The notes under the pieces are model-generated. The model was not told the DNA's origin. It saw only the letters and a program-made list of their open reading frames with translations, and did no database searches. From Clostridia bacterium (GTDB lineage: Bacteria > Bacillota > Clostridia > Lachnospirales > Cellulosilyticaceae), in the NCBI GenBank assembly GCA_029256345.1, contig JAQSYC010000107.1, positions 1 to 8,852 on the forward strand: DNA of 8,852 nt. The letters run 5' to 3'. A program made the position numbers and the translations under genes. Shown here in pieces: positions 1-7,119 of this stretch (positions within the stretch are counted from its first letter, which is position 1; each line of letters begins with the position of its first letter).

Positions 1-45
1 AGTTTCACTTCCACCGCTTCCGTGTGCTAAGGTCACGCGTTCCAT
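1..45 (-). CDS. hypE: HypE, hydrogenase maturation (N-terminus only)
   Basis: Only the first 15 codons are present; the gene runs off the left edge. They read MERVTLAHGSGGSET, which matches the very conserved HypE start (LAHGSGG, part of the ATP-binding AIR-synthase-like domain). HypE accepts the carbamoyl group from HypF on its C-terminal cysteine and dehydrates it with ATP to a thiocyanate, the source of the cyanide ligands of the [NiFe] site. The start is ATG at 45-43. A GAGGTGA ribosome-binding site lies just upstream and overlaps the hypD stop codon, so translation is probably coupled. The gap to hypD is 9 nt. The identification rests on a short but diagnostic motif plus the hypF-hypC-hypD-hypE gene order. 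Confidence 0.9.
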   Translation of the reverse strand, partial: MERVTLAHGSGGSET

Positions 46-54
46 CTTATCACC

Positions 55-1137
55 TCAATTGTTATATTTATAAAAATTCATACAGGTGCCTTCACTGGAT
101 ACCATACAAGCCCCAATGGGGTTTTCAGGAGTACAGGATGTTTTATACAATCGGCAGTCTGAAGGTTTTTTGAAACCCTTCAGTACTTCACCACATATAC
201 AGCCGCTAACTGCTTTAACTTGAGGTAATGTTAAGTCAAACTTTAATAAGGCATTAAAGTTATTAAAGTTTGACCTTAAGCTTAGACCAGTCTTATCAAG
301 TTTGCCAAGTCCCCGCCAGGAACTTATGTCTACTTTGAAATAGTGGTCTAAAAGAGCTAAAGCCTTTGTATTGCCTTGTGCTTTAACAACTCGGGTATAG
401 AGGTTTTTACAGGTATAGGAGTGTGCATGGGTCATCTTGATTAGGGTATAAATAGCACCGGCAATATCCAATGCTTCGAAGCCTGATATGACCATTGGGA
501 CATGATACTTTTCAGCTAAGGCATTAAAGGGAGCCGTTCCGGTAATCGCAGCCACATGGCCTGGGCATATAAAACCATCAATAACAATACGATTATCAAA
601 TATAAGGCTCTCCATGGCATAGGGCATCGTTTTAAGACTGAGGAGCAGACTAAAATTAGGGATAGAAAGAGCTATAGCCTTTTGAAGAGTTAATGCAATA
701 CTTGGGGCGGTAGTTTCAAATCCTACACCTAGAAAGACGACTTCTTTATGTCTGTGGGTCTGGGCCAGAGTGATGCAGTCAAGAGGAGAATAGACAACCT
801 TAATGTCAGCACCATTGGCTTTGGCACTATTTAGGGAAGAGGTACTTCCAGGTACCTTAAGCATGTCTCCGAAGGTGGCAAGCAAGACCTCTTTGCGGTG
901 AGACAGCTCAAGTGCTGCATCAATATAGCCAATATCTGTAACGCATACGGGACAACCGGGGCCTGATAGGAGCTGAATGGAGGACGGTAAAAGTTTATCC
1001 AGACCATTTTTATAGATACTCATCGTATGGGTCCCGCAGACTTCCATAATATTAAGTGGAGCAGTATTTAACGTACGGATTTTTGAGAGTAACTTTTGGG
1101 TGAGATCAGGATTTTTGAAAGCATTAATAGATGTCAT
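55..1137 (-). CDS. hypD: HypD, Fe-S hydrogenase maturation scaffold
   Basis: A 360-residue protein, full length for the family. HypD works with HypC as the scaffold on which the Fe(CN)2CO moiety of the [NiFe] active site is built. Visible family motifs are MEVCGTHTMS (Cys34), SGPGCPVCVT (Cys62 and Cys65, the thiol pair near the iron site), FGDMLKVPGS (about 89-98), VGFETTAPS (about 138-146), and a cysteine-rich C-terminus (Cys313, 315, 328, 335, 344, 352) that supplies the [4Fe-4S] cluster ligands. The ATG at 1137 is preceded by AGAAGGTGA with a 5-nt spacer. It starts 12 nt after hypC and ends 9 nt before hypE, so it is part of the same transcript. There is no sign of damage. Confidence 0.97.
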   Translation of the reverse strand: MTSINAFKNPDLTQKLLSKIRTLNTAPLNIMEVCGTHTMSIYKNGLDKLLPSSIQLLSGPGCPVCVTDIGYIDAALELSHRKEVLLATFGDMLKVPGSTSSLNSAKANGADIKVVYSPLDCITLAQTHRHKEVVFLGVGFETTAPSIALTLQKAIALSIPNFSLLLSLKTMPYAMESLIFDNRIVIDGFICPGHVAAITGTAPFNALAEKYHVPMVISGFEALDIAGAIYTLIKMTHAHSYTCKNLYTRVVKAQGNTKALALLDHYFKVDISSWRGLGKLDKTGLSLRSNFNNFNALLKFDLTLPQVKAVSGCICGEVLKGFKKPSDCRLYKTSCTPENPIGACMVSSEGTCMNFYKYNN

Positions 1138-1149
1138 AGGTTCACCTTC

Positions 1150-1368
1150 TTAAAAGTCATCGCAGAGCATCTTAAAGACCGCAATTGTTTCGAGAGCTTC
1201 AGGTTCACTCATTTTCTGAACCCCATAGCCTGCGTGAACTAAAATATAATCATCTACTTGAACATTTTCAACTAAAGAGGTATCCACACGTTTTTGTACT
1301 CTTCCAAAATCGATTAAAGCATCATAGTCATAAACGGCTATAACTTTGCCAGGGATAGCAATACACAT
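1150..1368 (-). CDS. hypC: HypC, hydrogenase maturation chaperone
   Basis: A 72-residue protein of the HypC/HupF/HybG family, of usual size. It starts MCIAIPGKV; Cys2 is the invariant residue that, after Met removal, holds the iron moiety and contacts the large subunit precursor. The typical YDYDALIDFGRVQKRVDTSLVE and VHAGYGVQKM beta-barrel segments are recognisable (the last is the family's VHVGFAL-type motif). The ATG is at 1368. Its ribosome-binding site AAGGAG forms the last two codons of hypF, just before the hypF TGA, leaving only 6 nt between the genes, so coupling to hypF is likely. HypC forms the working complex with the HypD encoded directly downstream. Confidence 0.96.
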   Translation of the reverse strand: MCIAIPGKVIAVYDYDALIDFGRVQKRVDTSLVENVQVDDYILVHAGYGVQKMSEPEALETIAVFKMLCDDF

Positions 1369-1374
1369 ACATAG

Positions 1375-3633
1375 TCACTCCTTTATTAACTCAGAAGCTA
1401 TCACCAGCTGTCCGAGAGATAAACCACTGTCATTGCAAGGAACTAATTTATGGGTGATAACGTCAAAGTCATTTGAGATAAGCAGATGATGAAGTCTTGT
1501 AAAGAGCAGTTCATTTTGAAAGACACCGCCGCTGAGGGCGACTTTGTTAAGTTTAAAAGACTGTCTTAAGTGCTGACATAAATCCAGAGTAAAGACGCAA
1601 AGCGTGTTATGAAATTTCCTGGAAATAATACAAGTTAGAGTACCTGATTGCAAGTCTTTGACTATATCACGAATAAGCACAGTGTAATCAATGACCCAAA
1701 TGCCATCAGTTTCTGTGAGATTGTAAAGGTATAAAGCCTCAGTAGCTGGACTGGAGCTAGCCAGATTCTCAAGGTAAATGCAAGCCTCAGCCTCATAGCT
1801 TATAGAGGAACTAAACCCAAGCAGAGCGGCTACTCCGTCAAACAGTCTGCCCATACTGCAGCATAAAGGAGACCTGATATTATTTTTCAACATAGAGAGC
1901 AGGGGCGCAGTTTCATTGGAGGTTACATAAGAAGGCAGCACAGTATCAAGTGCTTCTCCAAAGCTTTCATACAAAAGACTTATGGCCATGCGCCAAGGCC
2001 ATACAGTAGCACGGTCGCCTCCGGGCATTTTAAAGTAATTTAAGTGACCAACTCTTTGAAATTCTTTTTTATTACAAATCAAAAACTCACTACCCCACAA
2101 TCGTCCGTCGCTTCCATAACCTACGCCGTCAAACGCAATACCTATCACGGTATCCTCTATATGATTTTCTGCTAAGCAGCTGACAATATGAGCATGGTGA
2201 TGATAAACACCTATTTTTTTACCAGTATATGCTTCAACATAGTCTTTATGCCAGAAATGGGGATGATGGTCATAGGCAATGGCCTGCGGCACTATGTTAT
2301 ATAAAGTTTTTAAATGATTAATAATATGGGTCAGATGCCTAAGCGTCTCAACTGTATCAATATCACCTATATACTGACTCATAAAACAATAATTTTGCTT
2401 AGAGATACAGAAAGTGTTTTTAAACTCACTGCCTAAAGCCAATACTTGATCAGAATCCACATGAAAAGTGTAAGGCGCATAGCCTCTTGCGGGCCTTATC
2501 ACCCGTTCTTCTTCTAAAACAACCTTCACGACGGAGTCATCAACAGGAATATGAATAGTACGGTTATGTAATAAATAATAGTCAGCTATTGTAGCAAGCT
2601 GTTCCAAGGCCTCGTGATTTTCATAAAGCATGGGCATGCCGGAATGGTTGGCGCTTGTTGCAACCAAGGCAACAAGGGAGTCATCAAACAGCATATGATG
2701 AAGAGGGGTATAGGGAAGCATGACACCGAGGTTTGGATTATCAAAGGCTATTGTATAGGGAAGTTTTTTGTTTTTCTTTTTTAAAAGCAGAATAGGCTTT
2801 TTAGGGCCTAATAAAACCTTTTCTTCTTCATCACTTAAACAGCAATATTGAAGGACCGTCCCCCGGTCTTTGAGCATGAGGGCCAGGGGTTTAGTGGGAC
2901 GTTTTTTGCGGTGTCTGAGGGTTGAGATAGCTTTAGAAGAAGAGGCATCACAGATGAGATGAAAGCCTCCTATGCCTTTGACCGCAACAATATAGCCGGC
3001 TTTAAGAAGCTGCCTGGTTTCTAAAACGGGGTCAGAGATTACTAGGGGTATGCCTTTGTGATCTAAGAGGGTAAGCTCAGGACCGCAGTTAGTACAGCAG
3101 GTTGGCTGGGCATGAAATCGTCTGTCTAAGGGGTTTTCATATTCAGTCTTACAAGCTGGGCACATTTTAAAGTCTTCCATAGTTGTAAAAGGTCTGTCAT
3201 AGGGTAAAGCCTTGATAATAGAAAACCTTGGACCACAGTTTGTGCAATTGGTAAAGGCATAATGAGAGCGCCTAGTATCTTTAATATTACGGATATCCTC
3301 AAGGCACTCAGGACACATGGCAATATCAGGGGATAAAAGGGTGAGGGCTTCATTTGTAAAGGTACTTTTTAATATGTTAAAAGAATCATAATCCTGTATT
3401 TCAGCAGGTTGAATAAGAATTTCTTCTATGTGAGAAAGTTGTGGGGGATGGAGGTTAAGCTCCTGTAAAAAACAATCAATATTTACAGGAGAGCCTTCCA
3501 AATGTATAGAGACACCAAAAGAACTGTTTTTCACAGTTCCCTTTAGAGAAAGATTAGCAGCTAATTGATAAACAAAAGGCCTAAAGCCCACGCCTTGAAC
3601 AATTCCTTTAACCATAATGGATTTAGCAAGCAT
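1375..3633 (-). CDS. hypF: HypF carbamoyltransferase
   Basis: A 752-residue protein, normal HypF length, with all four modules. HypF converts carbamoyl phosphate and ATP to carbamoyl-AMP and transfers the carbamoyl group to HypE, the first step in cyanide-ligand synthesis. Residues 1-90 are an acylphosphatase domain with VQGVGFRPF at 12-20. Residues 107-133 and 158-183 are two zinc fingers with Cys at 107/110/130/133 and 158/161/180/183; the first has one extra residue between its cysteine pairs. About 200-385 is a YrdC/Sua5-like domain with VKGIGGFHLICDA and KKRPTKPLALM. The rest is a Kae1-like domain with the metal motif HHHAH (478-482), FDGVGYGSDG and SGGVFQNELL (about 701-710). The ATG at 3633 follows an AAGGTG site and lies 24 nt after the endopeptidase gene. 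Apparently intact. Confidence 0.97.
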   Translation of the reverse strand: MLAKSIMVKGIVQGVGFRPFVYQLAANLSLKGTVKNSSFGVSIHLEGSPVNIDCFLQELNLHPPQLSHIEEILIQPAEIQDYDSFNILKSTFTNEALTLLSPDIAMCPECLEDIRNIKDTRRSHYAFTNCTNCGPRFSIIKALPYDRPFTTMEDFKMCPACKTEYENPLDRRFHAQPTCCTNCGPELTLLDHKGIPLVISDPVLETRQLLKAGYIVAVKGIGGFHLICDASSSKAISTLRHRKKRPTKPLALMLKDRGTVLQYCCLSDEEEKVLLGPKKPILLLKKKNKKLPYTIAFDNPNLGVMLPYTPLHHMLFDDSLVALVATSANHSGMPMLYENHEALEQLATIADYYLLHNRTIHIPVDDSVVKVVLEEERVIRPARGYAPYTFHVDSDQVLALGSEFKNTFCISKQNYCFMSQYIGDIDTVETLRHLTHIINHLKTLYNIVPQAIAYDHHPHFWHKDYVEAYTGKKIGVYHHHAHIVSCLAENHIEDTVIGIAFDGVGYGSDGRLWGSEFLICNKKEFQRVGHLNYFKMPGGDRATVWPWRMAISLLYESFGEALDTVLPSYVTSNETAPLLSMLKNNIRSPLCCSMGRLFDGVAALLGFSSSISYEAEACIYLENLASSSPATEALYLYNLTETDGIWVIDYTVLIRDIVKDLQSGTLTCIISRKFHNTLCVFTLDLCQHLRQSFKLNKVALSGGVFQNELLFTRLHHLLISNDFDVITHKLVPCNDSGLSLGQLVIASELIKE

Positions 3634-3657
3634 ATTTAAAACACCTTTTTCTTTGTA

Positions 3658-4122
3658 TTAGTAGTCTTTATCTAAGATAAGACTTTGCAAGAACTGTAAA
3701 ATTTCTGTACATATAGCATCAAATTGATTTTGCAACACCAAAGAAAGCTCAAAAGAAAAATCTATGCACTCTATTTCAATGCCAATAAGATACCCTTTTA
3801 TATCTGGGTAATAAACCCTTAGCAGATGAAGTAATGTCATTTCATGGGCTGAAGAGGACGCACAGACAAAGGGGTCACATTCTGAGAGTTTAAAGCAGCT
3901 AACGGTTCCGGGCTCGGTATTTAGATAAGTACTGTCGATAATAATGATGAAGTCCTCTTGATTAATACAATCCAGACAGAAAAGGGCATCGGTTTCGCCG
4001 ATGATAGCTTCTATCGAAGGGGATAGTTTATGAATATCAGGCTGAAGTCTCTCAAGTATCCTGACACCTATGGCGTCATCACGTAGCAGGATATTGCCTA
4101 TTCCAAACAACTTAATCATCAT
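3658..4122 (-). CDS. [NiFe]-hydrogenase maturation endopeptidase (HyaD/HybD family)
   Basis: A 154-residue protein of the HyaD/HybD peptidase family. It cuts the C-terminal tail from the hydrogenase large subunit after nickel insertion, here presumably the 14 residues after His458 of the upstream gene product. The N-terminal motif GIGNILLRDDAIG (7-19) is diagnostic. By comparison with HybD, the three nickel-sensing positions are Asp16 (Glu in E. coli HybD), Asp63 in IIIIDST and His93 in SSSAHEM. The start codon (4122-4120) overlaps the large subunit stop codon by 4 nt (ATGA), a classic coupling arrangement. The next codon is also ATG, so the true start could be 4119. There is only a weak GGA upstream, consistent with reinitiation. 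Confidence 0.94.
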   Translation of the reverse strand: MMIKLFGIGNILLRDDAIGVRILERLQPDIHKLSPSIEAIIGETDALFCLDCINQEDFIIIIDSTYLNTEPGTVSCFKLSECDPFVCASSSAHEMTLLHLLRVYYPDIKGYLIGIEIECIDFSFELSLVLQNQFDAICTEILQFLQSLILDKDY

Positions 4123-5537
4123 ATAATCCGTATAGTCAAAGGCGAGTATCTGTCACTGGTAACATGAGCTGCACAGTTAAGGCAAGGGTCAAAGCTGCGC
4201 ACAATTCTTCCGATTTCCACTGGGTGAAGCATATCTTTAATATAAGTACCGATAAGTGCTTCTTCAACAGGACCACGGACCTCGTTATTGTCGCGCGGGG
4301 AAAGATTCCAAGAGGATGGCGGCATTAAAGTGTAGTTAGAAACGATGCTGTTACCGATATCCAGCCAGTGGGTAAGTGCACCACGGGAGGCTTCTGTGCG
4401 GCCGATGCCTCTCGCTATAACTGGAATAGGCCATCTTTCTTGATAAGCTGGTTCAAGTCTTATAATTTCAAGGAGTCCTTGCATACACTCACAAATTCGG
4501 AGTGTTTCTAAAGCTCTTGCAATAAGCCGATCCATGGCTGAAATGCCGCGGGTATAGTAACCATTGATATACATCCTAGCCAAGGGACCAACCTCCATAG
4601 GAAAACCTCTGTATCTTGGGGCGCTTACCCACGAGTAGGCATCGGGCTTGGTTGCATCAGGAGTCACTAGATTATTTCCGGGTATAATCACATCACCAGG
4701 AGCATTGGCCCAGGTAAATCTAAGGTCTTCTATCATAGATCCGGTGTCCACAACATCCTCTTTGACCCCATTAATAATCACCCCAGGAAAGGCAAATTTA
4801 ACAGGGAAGGCAGGATTATCATAAAGGCCATAACACAAAAAGTTGCCATAACCTCCTCCCATTTCATAATAATCACTATAATAACTAGCGATAATATACA
4901 TATCTGGAATGAGAGAGACCTCAACAAAATTTTTTATCTCATTCAGAATAGAGGCAGCTTCATTAAACTCTATAATAGTCATATTAGTGGTTGTACCACC
5001 TACAAAAATCCCATGGGGATGAGGGGCTTTGCCAGCCAAAGTAGCTAAAGCTGTATGAGCCTTTCTGCTAAAGCTTAAAGAGTCAAAATAATCAGCAGTA
5101 AGCCGGGCATTAATATCTGGTGGTAATCTAAAGTCAGCGTTTGCAGCGTCTGTTTTGTGAAGTGGATTCACATTTTCTATATTCACGTAGTCAGGGAAAA
5201 CAAATTGATAAACATGTCTTAAATGATTTTGTAAAAATTCAAATCCATCGGTCAATTCTCTTACAACAACACCGTTGGGAGAAGGGATGACGCCCAAGGC
5301 TTCTTCGAGGGCTAAAGTGGCTGCCAGAGTATGGTGAGTGCAGCATATACCACATGTTCTAGCTGTTAAATAAGGCATATCTAAAGGAGGCCTTTCCCTA
5401 AACATGGCCTCAAAACCACGGAACTGCATACCGCCGCTTCTAGCTTCTACGATAAAGTTGTTTTCTACTTCTACACTGATATCAAGAAGCCCGCTTACTC
5501 TTGATACAGGGTCAATTTTAATTTCTGTTCTTGCCAT
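4119..5537 (-). CDS. [NiFe]-hydrogenase large (catalytic) subunit
   Basis: A 472-residue large subunit carrying the NiFe site where H2 is split or made. Both nickel-binding motifs are present: RTCGICCTHH (Arg60, Cys62, Cys65, His69) and DPCLNCAAH near the end (Cys452, Cys455, His458). The 14-residue tail after His458 (VTSDRYSPLTIRII) should be cleaved by the endopeptidase encoded next. I chose ATG 5537 because MARTEIKIDPVSR is a typical family N-terminus and GAGGTGAT sits 3 nt upstream of that ATG. An alternative start at 5564 adds 9 unlikely residues, lacks this site and overlaps the small subunit. Oddity: the usual RIEGH near residue 15 reads RVSGL, so the normally conserved Glu (E25 in Desulfovibrio fructosovorans numbering) is Ser. 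The overall pattern is group 1/2 uptake-like; I cannot fix the subgroup. Confidence 0.96.
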   Translation of the reverse strand: MARTEIKIDPVSRVSGLLDISVEVENNFIVEARSGGMQFRGFEAMFRERPPLDMPYLTARTCGICCTHHTLAATLALEEALGVIPSPNGVVVRELTDGFEFLQNHLRHVYQFVFPDYVNIENVNPLHKTDAANADFRLPPDINARLTADYFDSLSFSRKAHTALATLAGKAPHPHGIFVGGTTTNMTIIEFNEAASILNEIKNFVEVSLIPDMYIIASYYSDYYEMGGGYGNFLCYGLYDNPAFPVKFAFPGVIINGVKEDVVDTGSMIEDLRFTWANAPGDVIIPGNNLVTPDATKPDAYSWVSAPRYRGFPMEVGPLARMYINGYYTRGISAMDRLIARALETLRICECMQGLLEIIRLEPAYQERWPIPVIARGIGRTEASRGALTHWLDIGNSIVSNYTLMPPSSWNLSPRDNNEVRGPVEEALIGTYIKDMLHPVEIGRIVRSFDPCLNCAAHVTSDRYSPLTIRII

Positions 5538-5540
5538 GTC

Positions 5541-5548
5541 ATCACCTC
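5541..5548 (-). promoter_or_regulatory. Ribosome-binding site deciding the large-subunit start
   Basis: GAGGTGAT on the minus strand, in the 13-nt gap between the small-subunit TAA (5553-5551) and ATG 5537. It settles the start at 5537 rather than the longer in-frame option at 5564. Confidence 0.8.
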
Positions 5549-5550
5549 GC

Positions 5551-6262
5551 TTAATATCGTACAAAAGGTTCCATCAAATCCGGAAAACCAAAAGAAGCAC
5601 AGCCTATACAGGTAGAATTGGTGCCTATAGGCCAGCTATCACTATCATTCCATCTGGTCAAAGGGCAGGTGGTTCGGGTGATAGGGCCTCGGCAACCTAA
5701 TTTAAACATACATTCGGGATCACCATAGGTGTTGGCAAAAATACCATAGTCAAAAAAGGCTCTTCTGGGACAACGTTCATGGATGGTAATACCATAGAAG
5801 GTAACGGGCCTGCCTATGGAATCTAGCTCTGGCATACCGAAATTTAAGATATAGCCAATGGTACCCAGTATCCAGACTGGATTAACTGTACAGCCGGGTA
5901 TATTGATAACGGGTTGATCAATAGCTTGATTAAAGGGGACTGCCTCTGATACATTAGGTCTTCCGGAGGTAGGGTGTATCTGAATTGACAGTATTTAATA
6001 TTTGTTCGTAGGCCGCCTCACCTGAATCAGCCATAATACTATTAAAAAAGGTCATATTAACCATCTGTGTTAAAAGGTCCACAAGACCTGGATTGGCCCC
6101 GTCTAAAAGGGCGATAACCTCGCCAAAACAGCCGGAGGTTTCAAGCCAGATGCAGTTGGGTTTTTCAATAGTACCTTGACGTATTTTTTCAATAGCCATA
6201 TTGATATAGTTCATAGGTATATGATATTTGCTGTCTGGCAGAGGACAGTTTGTAGGGTTCAA
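5551..6262 (-). pseudogene. [NiFe]-hydrogenase small subunit, internal deletion with frameshift
   Basis: Electron-transfer subunit with iron-sulfur clusters, present in two frames. The first runs from TTG 6262 through ETSGCFGEVIAL (Cys45), IMADSGEAAYEQIL and NSDTPY to a TAA at 5956-5954. The second resumes at about 5973 as PTSGRPNVSEAVPFNQ, continues through NIPGC (proximal ligand), ITIHERC and later Cys (distal cluster), GCRGP..TTCPLT and STCIGC (medial cluster), and ends at 5551. Together they give about 238 residues. In the family the stretch between the two carries VEGAIP and GTCASxGG with the third proximal cysteine; that block, roughly 60 residues by family comparison, is absent and the frame is lost. 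The N-terminus has no Tat signal, so the parent protein was cytoplasmic. A Glu (residue 48) stands where the usual CxxC has its second cysteine. The gaps to both neighbours are 13 nt. A real recent deletion and an assembly error are both possible. Confidence 0.85.
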
Positions 6263-6266
6263 AGCG

Positions 6267-6274
6267 CACCTTCT
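6267..6274 (-). promoter_or_regulatory. Ribosome-binding site supporting a TTG start for the small subunit
   Basis: AGAAGGTG on the minus strand, 4 nt before TTG 6262-6260 and just after the upstream gene's TGA (6278-6276). No ATG or GTG lies at a suitable distance. The first in-frame ATG downstream (residue 17) would still keep the cluster motifs but has no comparable site that I could see. Confidence 0.65.
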
Positions 6275-6275
6275 T

Positions 6276-7049
6276 TCAGTCTTTTTTTAGTCTTCCTACA
6301 ATAGGAACAAATTTGGCCAGGGTAGTTAGGTCGCTGCAGCCATGCATATTAGAACAAATGCAATTACGCCAACTAGATTGATTGGTGACATCAAATACAA
6401 TATCAGCGACTATTATATATTTAGGGTGGTTATGCTGACCGTCATAGTAGCGGTTTAGTTCTCCAATTGTAAAAAATCTATAAGGAATTAAAAAAGGAAA
6501 ATTGTCAAAAACAGAATAATTACCGCTATTGGTGGTGGGGCCAGTAAAACCAGTGGGGCCAGTAAAACCAGTACAAGCCCTAGCGTGGGCAGTTGCATCC
6601 GTGCCTGCTAACATGCCGAAGTGAGTCCCGCCACCCCAAGTGGCGATGTTGCTTACATTAAAAACAATACCATTAAGAGCCACATAAGAAGCCCTGCCAT
6701 CTAAGCCATCATAGTTACTAAGTTCTTCCGAGGTGAAAACTCTTTCGGGCACGTTAAAAGGAAGAATAGAAGGCAGTGGAATAGGATTAGAAGGCGGGTT
6801 CTGCAGTGCGGTTTCAGGTATATTTAAGGGCATATTTGGAGAGACTGCAGAAGCTGATTGCTGTCGTTCAATCTCTTTAACAGCTAGAGGATGGGACTTC
6901 TTTAAAGAACAAAGATCAGCTTCTAGTTTTATAAGCTCCTGTAGATAAGAGGTGATAGTGCTGGGGTTACTAAGTGATGAGAGAAGTTTTTTAGTATTTC
7001 TTATTTCTTTTTTAAGATAAGAATCATAAGATTCTTTGAGAGAGTCCAT
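6276..7049 (-). CDS. Two-domain cytochrome-b5-like protein heading the hydrogenase operon
   Basis: A 257-residue protein that I recognise by domain, not by name. Residues 1-63 are charged, Leu/Lys/Glu-rich and probably a coiled coil; 66-103 is a Pro/Ser/Asn linker. Residues 102-160 form a cytochrome-b5-like (MAPR/heme-steroid-binding type) domain: RVFTSEELSNYDG, YVALNGIVFNVSN, then W138 GGGTHFGMLAGTDAT with His143 at the usual heme-ligand position. Residues 161-172 are two GFTGPT collagen-like units. Residues 188-255 repeat the b5 pattern (FFTIGELNRYYDG, YIIVADIVFDVTN, W227), but the His position is Cys232 within CICSNMHGC. There is no signal peptide or membrane segment, so it should be cytoplasmic. 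ATG 7049 follows GTGAGG. It lies 13 nt upstream of the small subunit, so a role as electron partner or assembly factor for the hydrogenase is inferred, not shown. Confidence 0.85.
   Translation of the reverse strand: MDSLKESYDSYLKKEIRNTKKLLSSLSNPSTITSYLQELIKLEADLCSLKKSHPLAVKEIERQQSASAVSPNMPLNIPETALQNPPSNPIPLPSILPFNVPERVFTSEELSNYDGLDGRASYVALNGIVFNVSNIATWGGGTHFGMLAGTDATAHARACTGFTGPTGFTGPTTNSGNYSVFDNFPFLIPYRFFTIGELNRYYDGQHNHPKYIIVADIVFDVTNQSSWRNCICSNMHGCSDLTTLAKFVPIVGRLKKD
6537..6572. repeat. Two exact tandem copies of an 18-bp unit (collagen-like GFTGPT)
   Basis: The unit ggggccagtaaaaccagt occurs twice in a row (6537-6554 and 6555-6572) inside the b5-like gene. On the coding strand each unit specifies Gly-Phe-Thr-Gly-Pro-Thr, so the protein has four Gly-X-Thr triplets between its two b5 domains. 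Copy number could vary by slippage without breaking the frame. Confidence 0.9.
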
Positions 7050-7077
7050 ATGTAATCCTCACCAATCTATAAAATAT

Positions 7078-7105
7078 CTTATACATATATATTCTGAGCA
7101 TACAA
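7078..7105 (-). promoter_or_regulatory. Possible sigma-A promoter of the hydrogenase operon
   Basis: Minus strand TTGTAT (7105-7100), 16-nt spacer, TATAAG (7083-7078), about 30 nt before the b5-like gene's ATG. Match to consensus is moderate and the region is A/T-rich, so chance is a real alternative. I saw no clear FNR- or CRP-type palindrome nearby. Confidence 0.3.
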
Positions 7106-7119
7106 ATAAATATGTGTGA

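Noticed and set aside
3126..3353. 75-codon minus-strand frame inside hypF
   Set aside because: Out-of-frame shadow of the HypF zinc-finger region, which is well conserved in its own frame.
5538..5564. Longer start (5564) for the hydrogenase large subunit
   Set aside because: It would overlap the small-subunit end and add 9 atypical residues; GAGGTGAT before ATG 5537 is far more convincing.
5404..5700. 98-codon plus-strand frame
   Set aside because: It lies antisense across the end of the small subunit and the start of the large subunit, both clearly coding; its translation has no recognisable features.
5954..5980. Programmed ribosomal frameshift joining the two small-subunit frames
   Set aside because: There is no slippery heptamer or clear stimulatory hairpin at the join, and a frameshift would not restore the missing cysteine-containing block.
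6733..6948. 71-codon plus-strand frame
   Set aside because: Antisense shadow of the linker and coiled-coil region of the b5-like gene.
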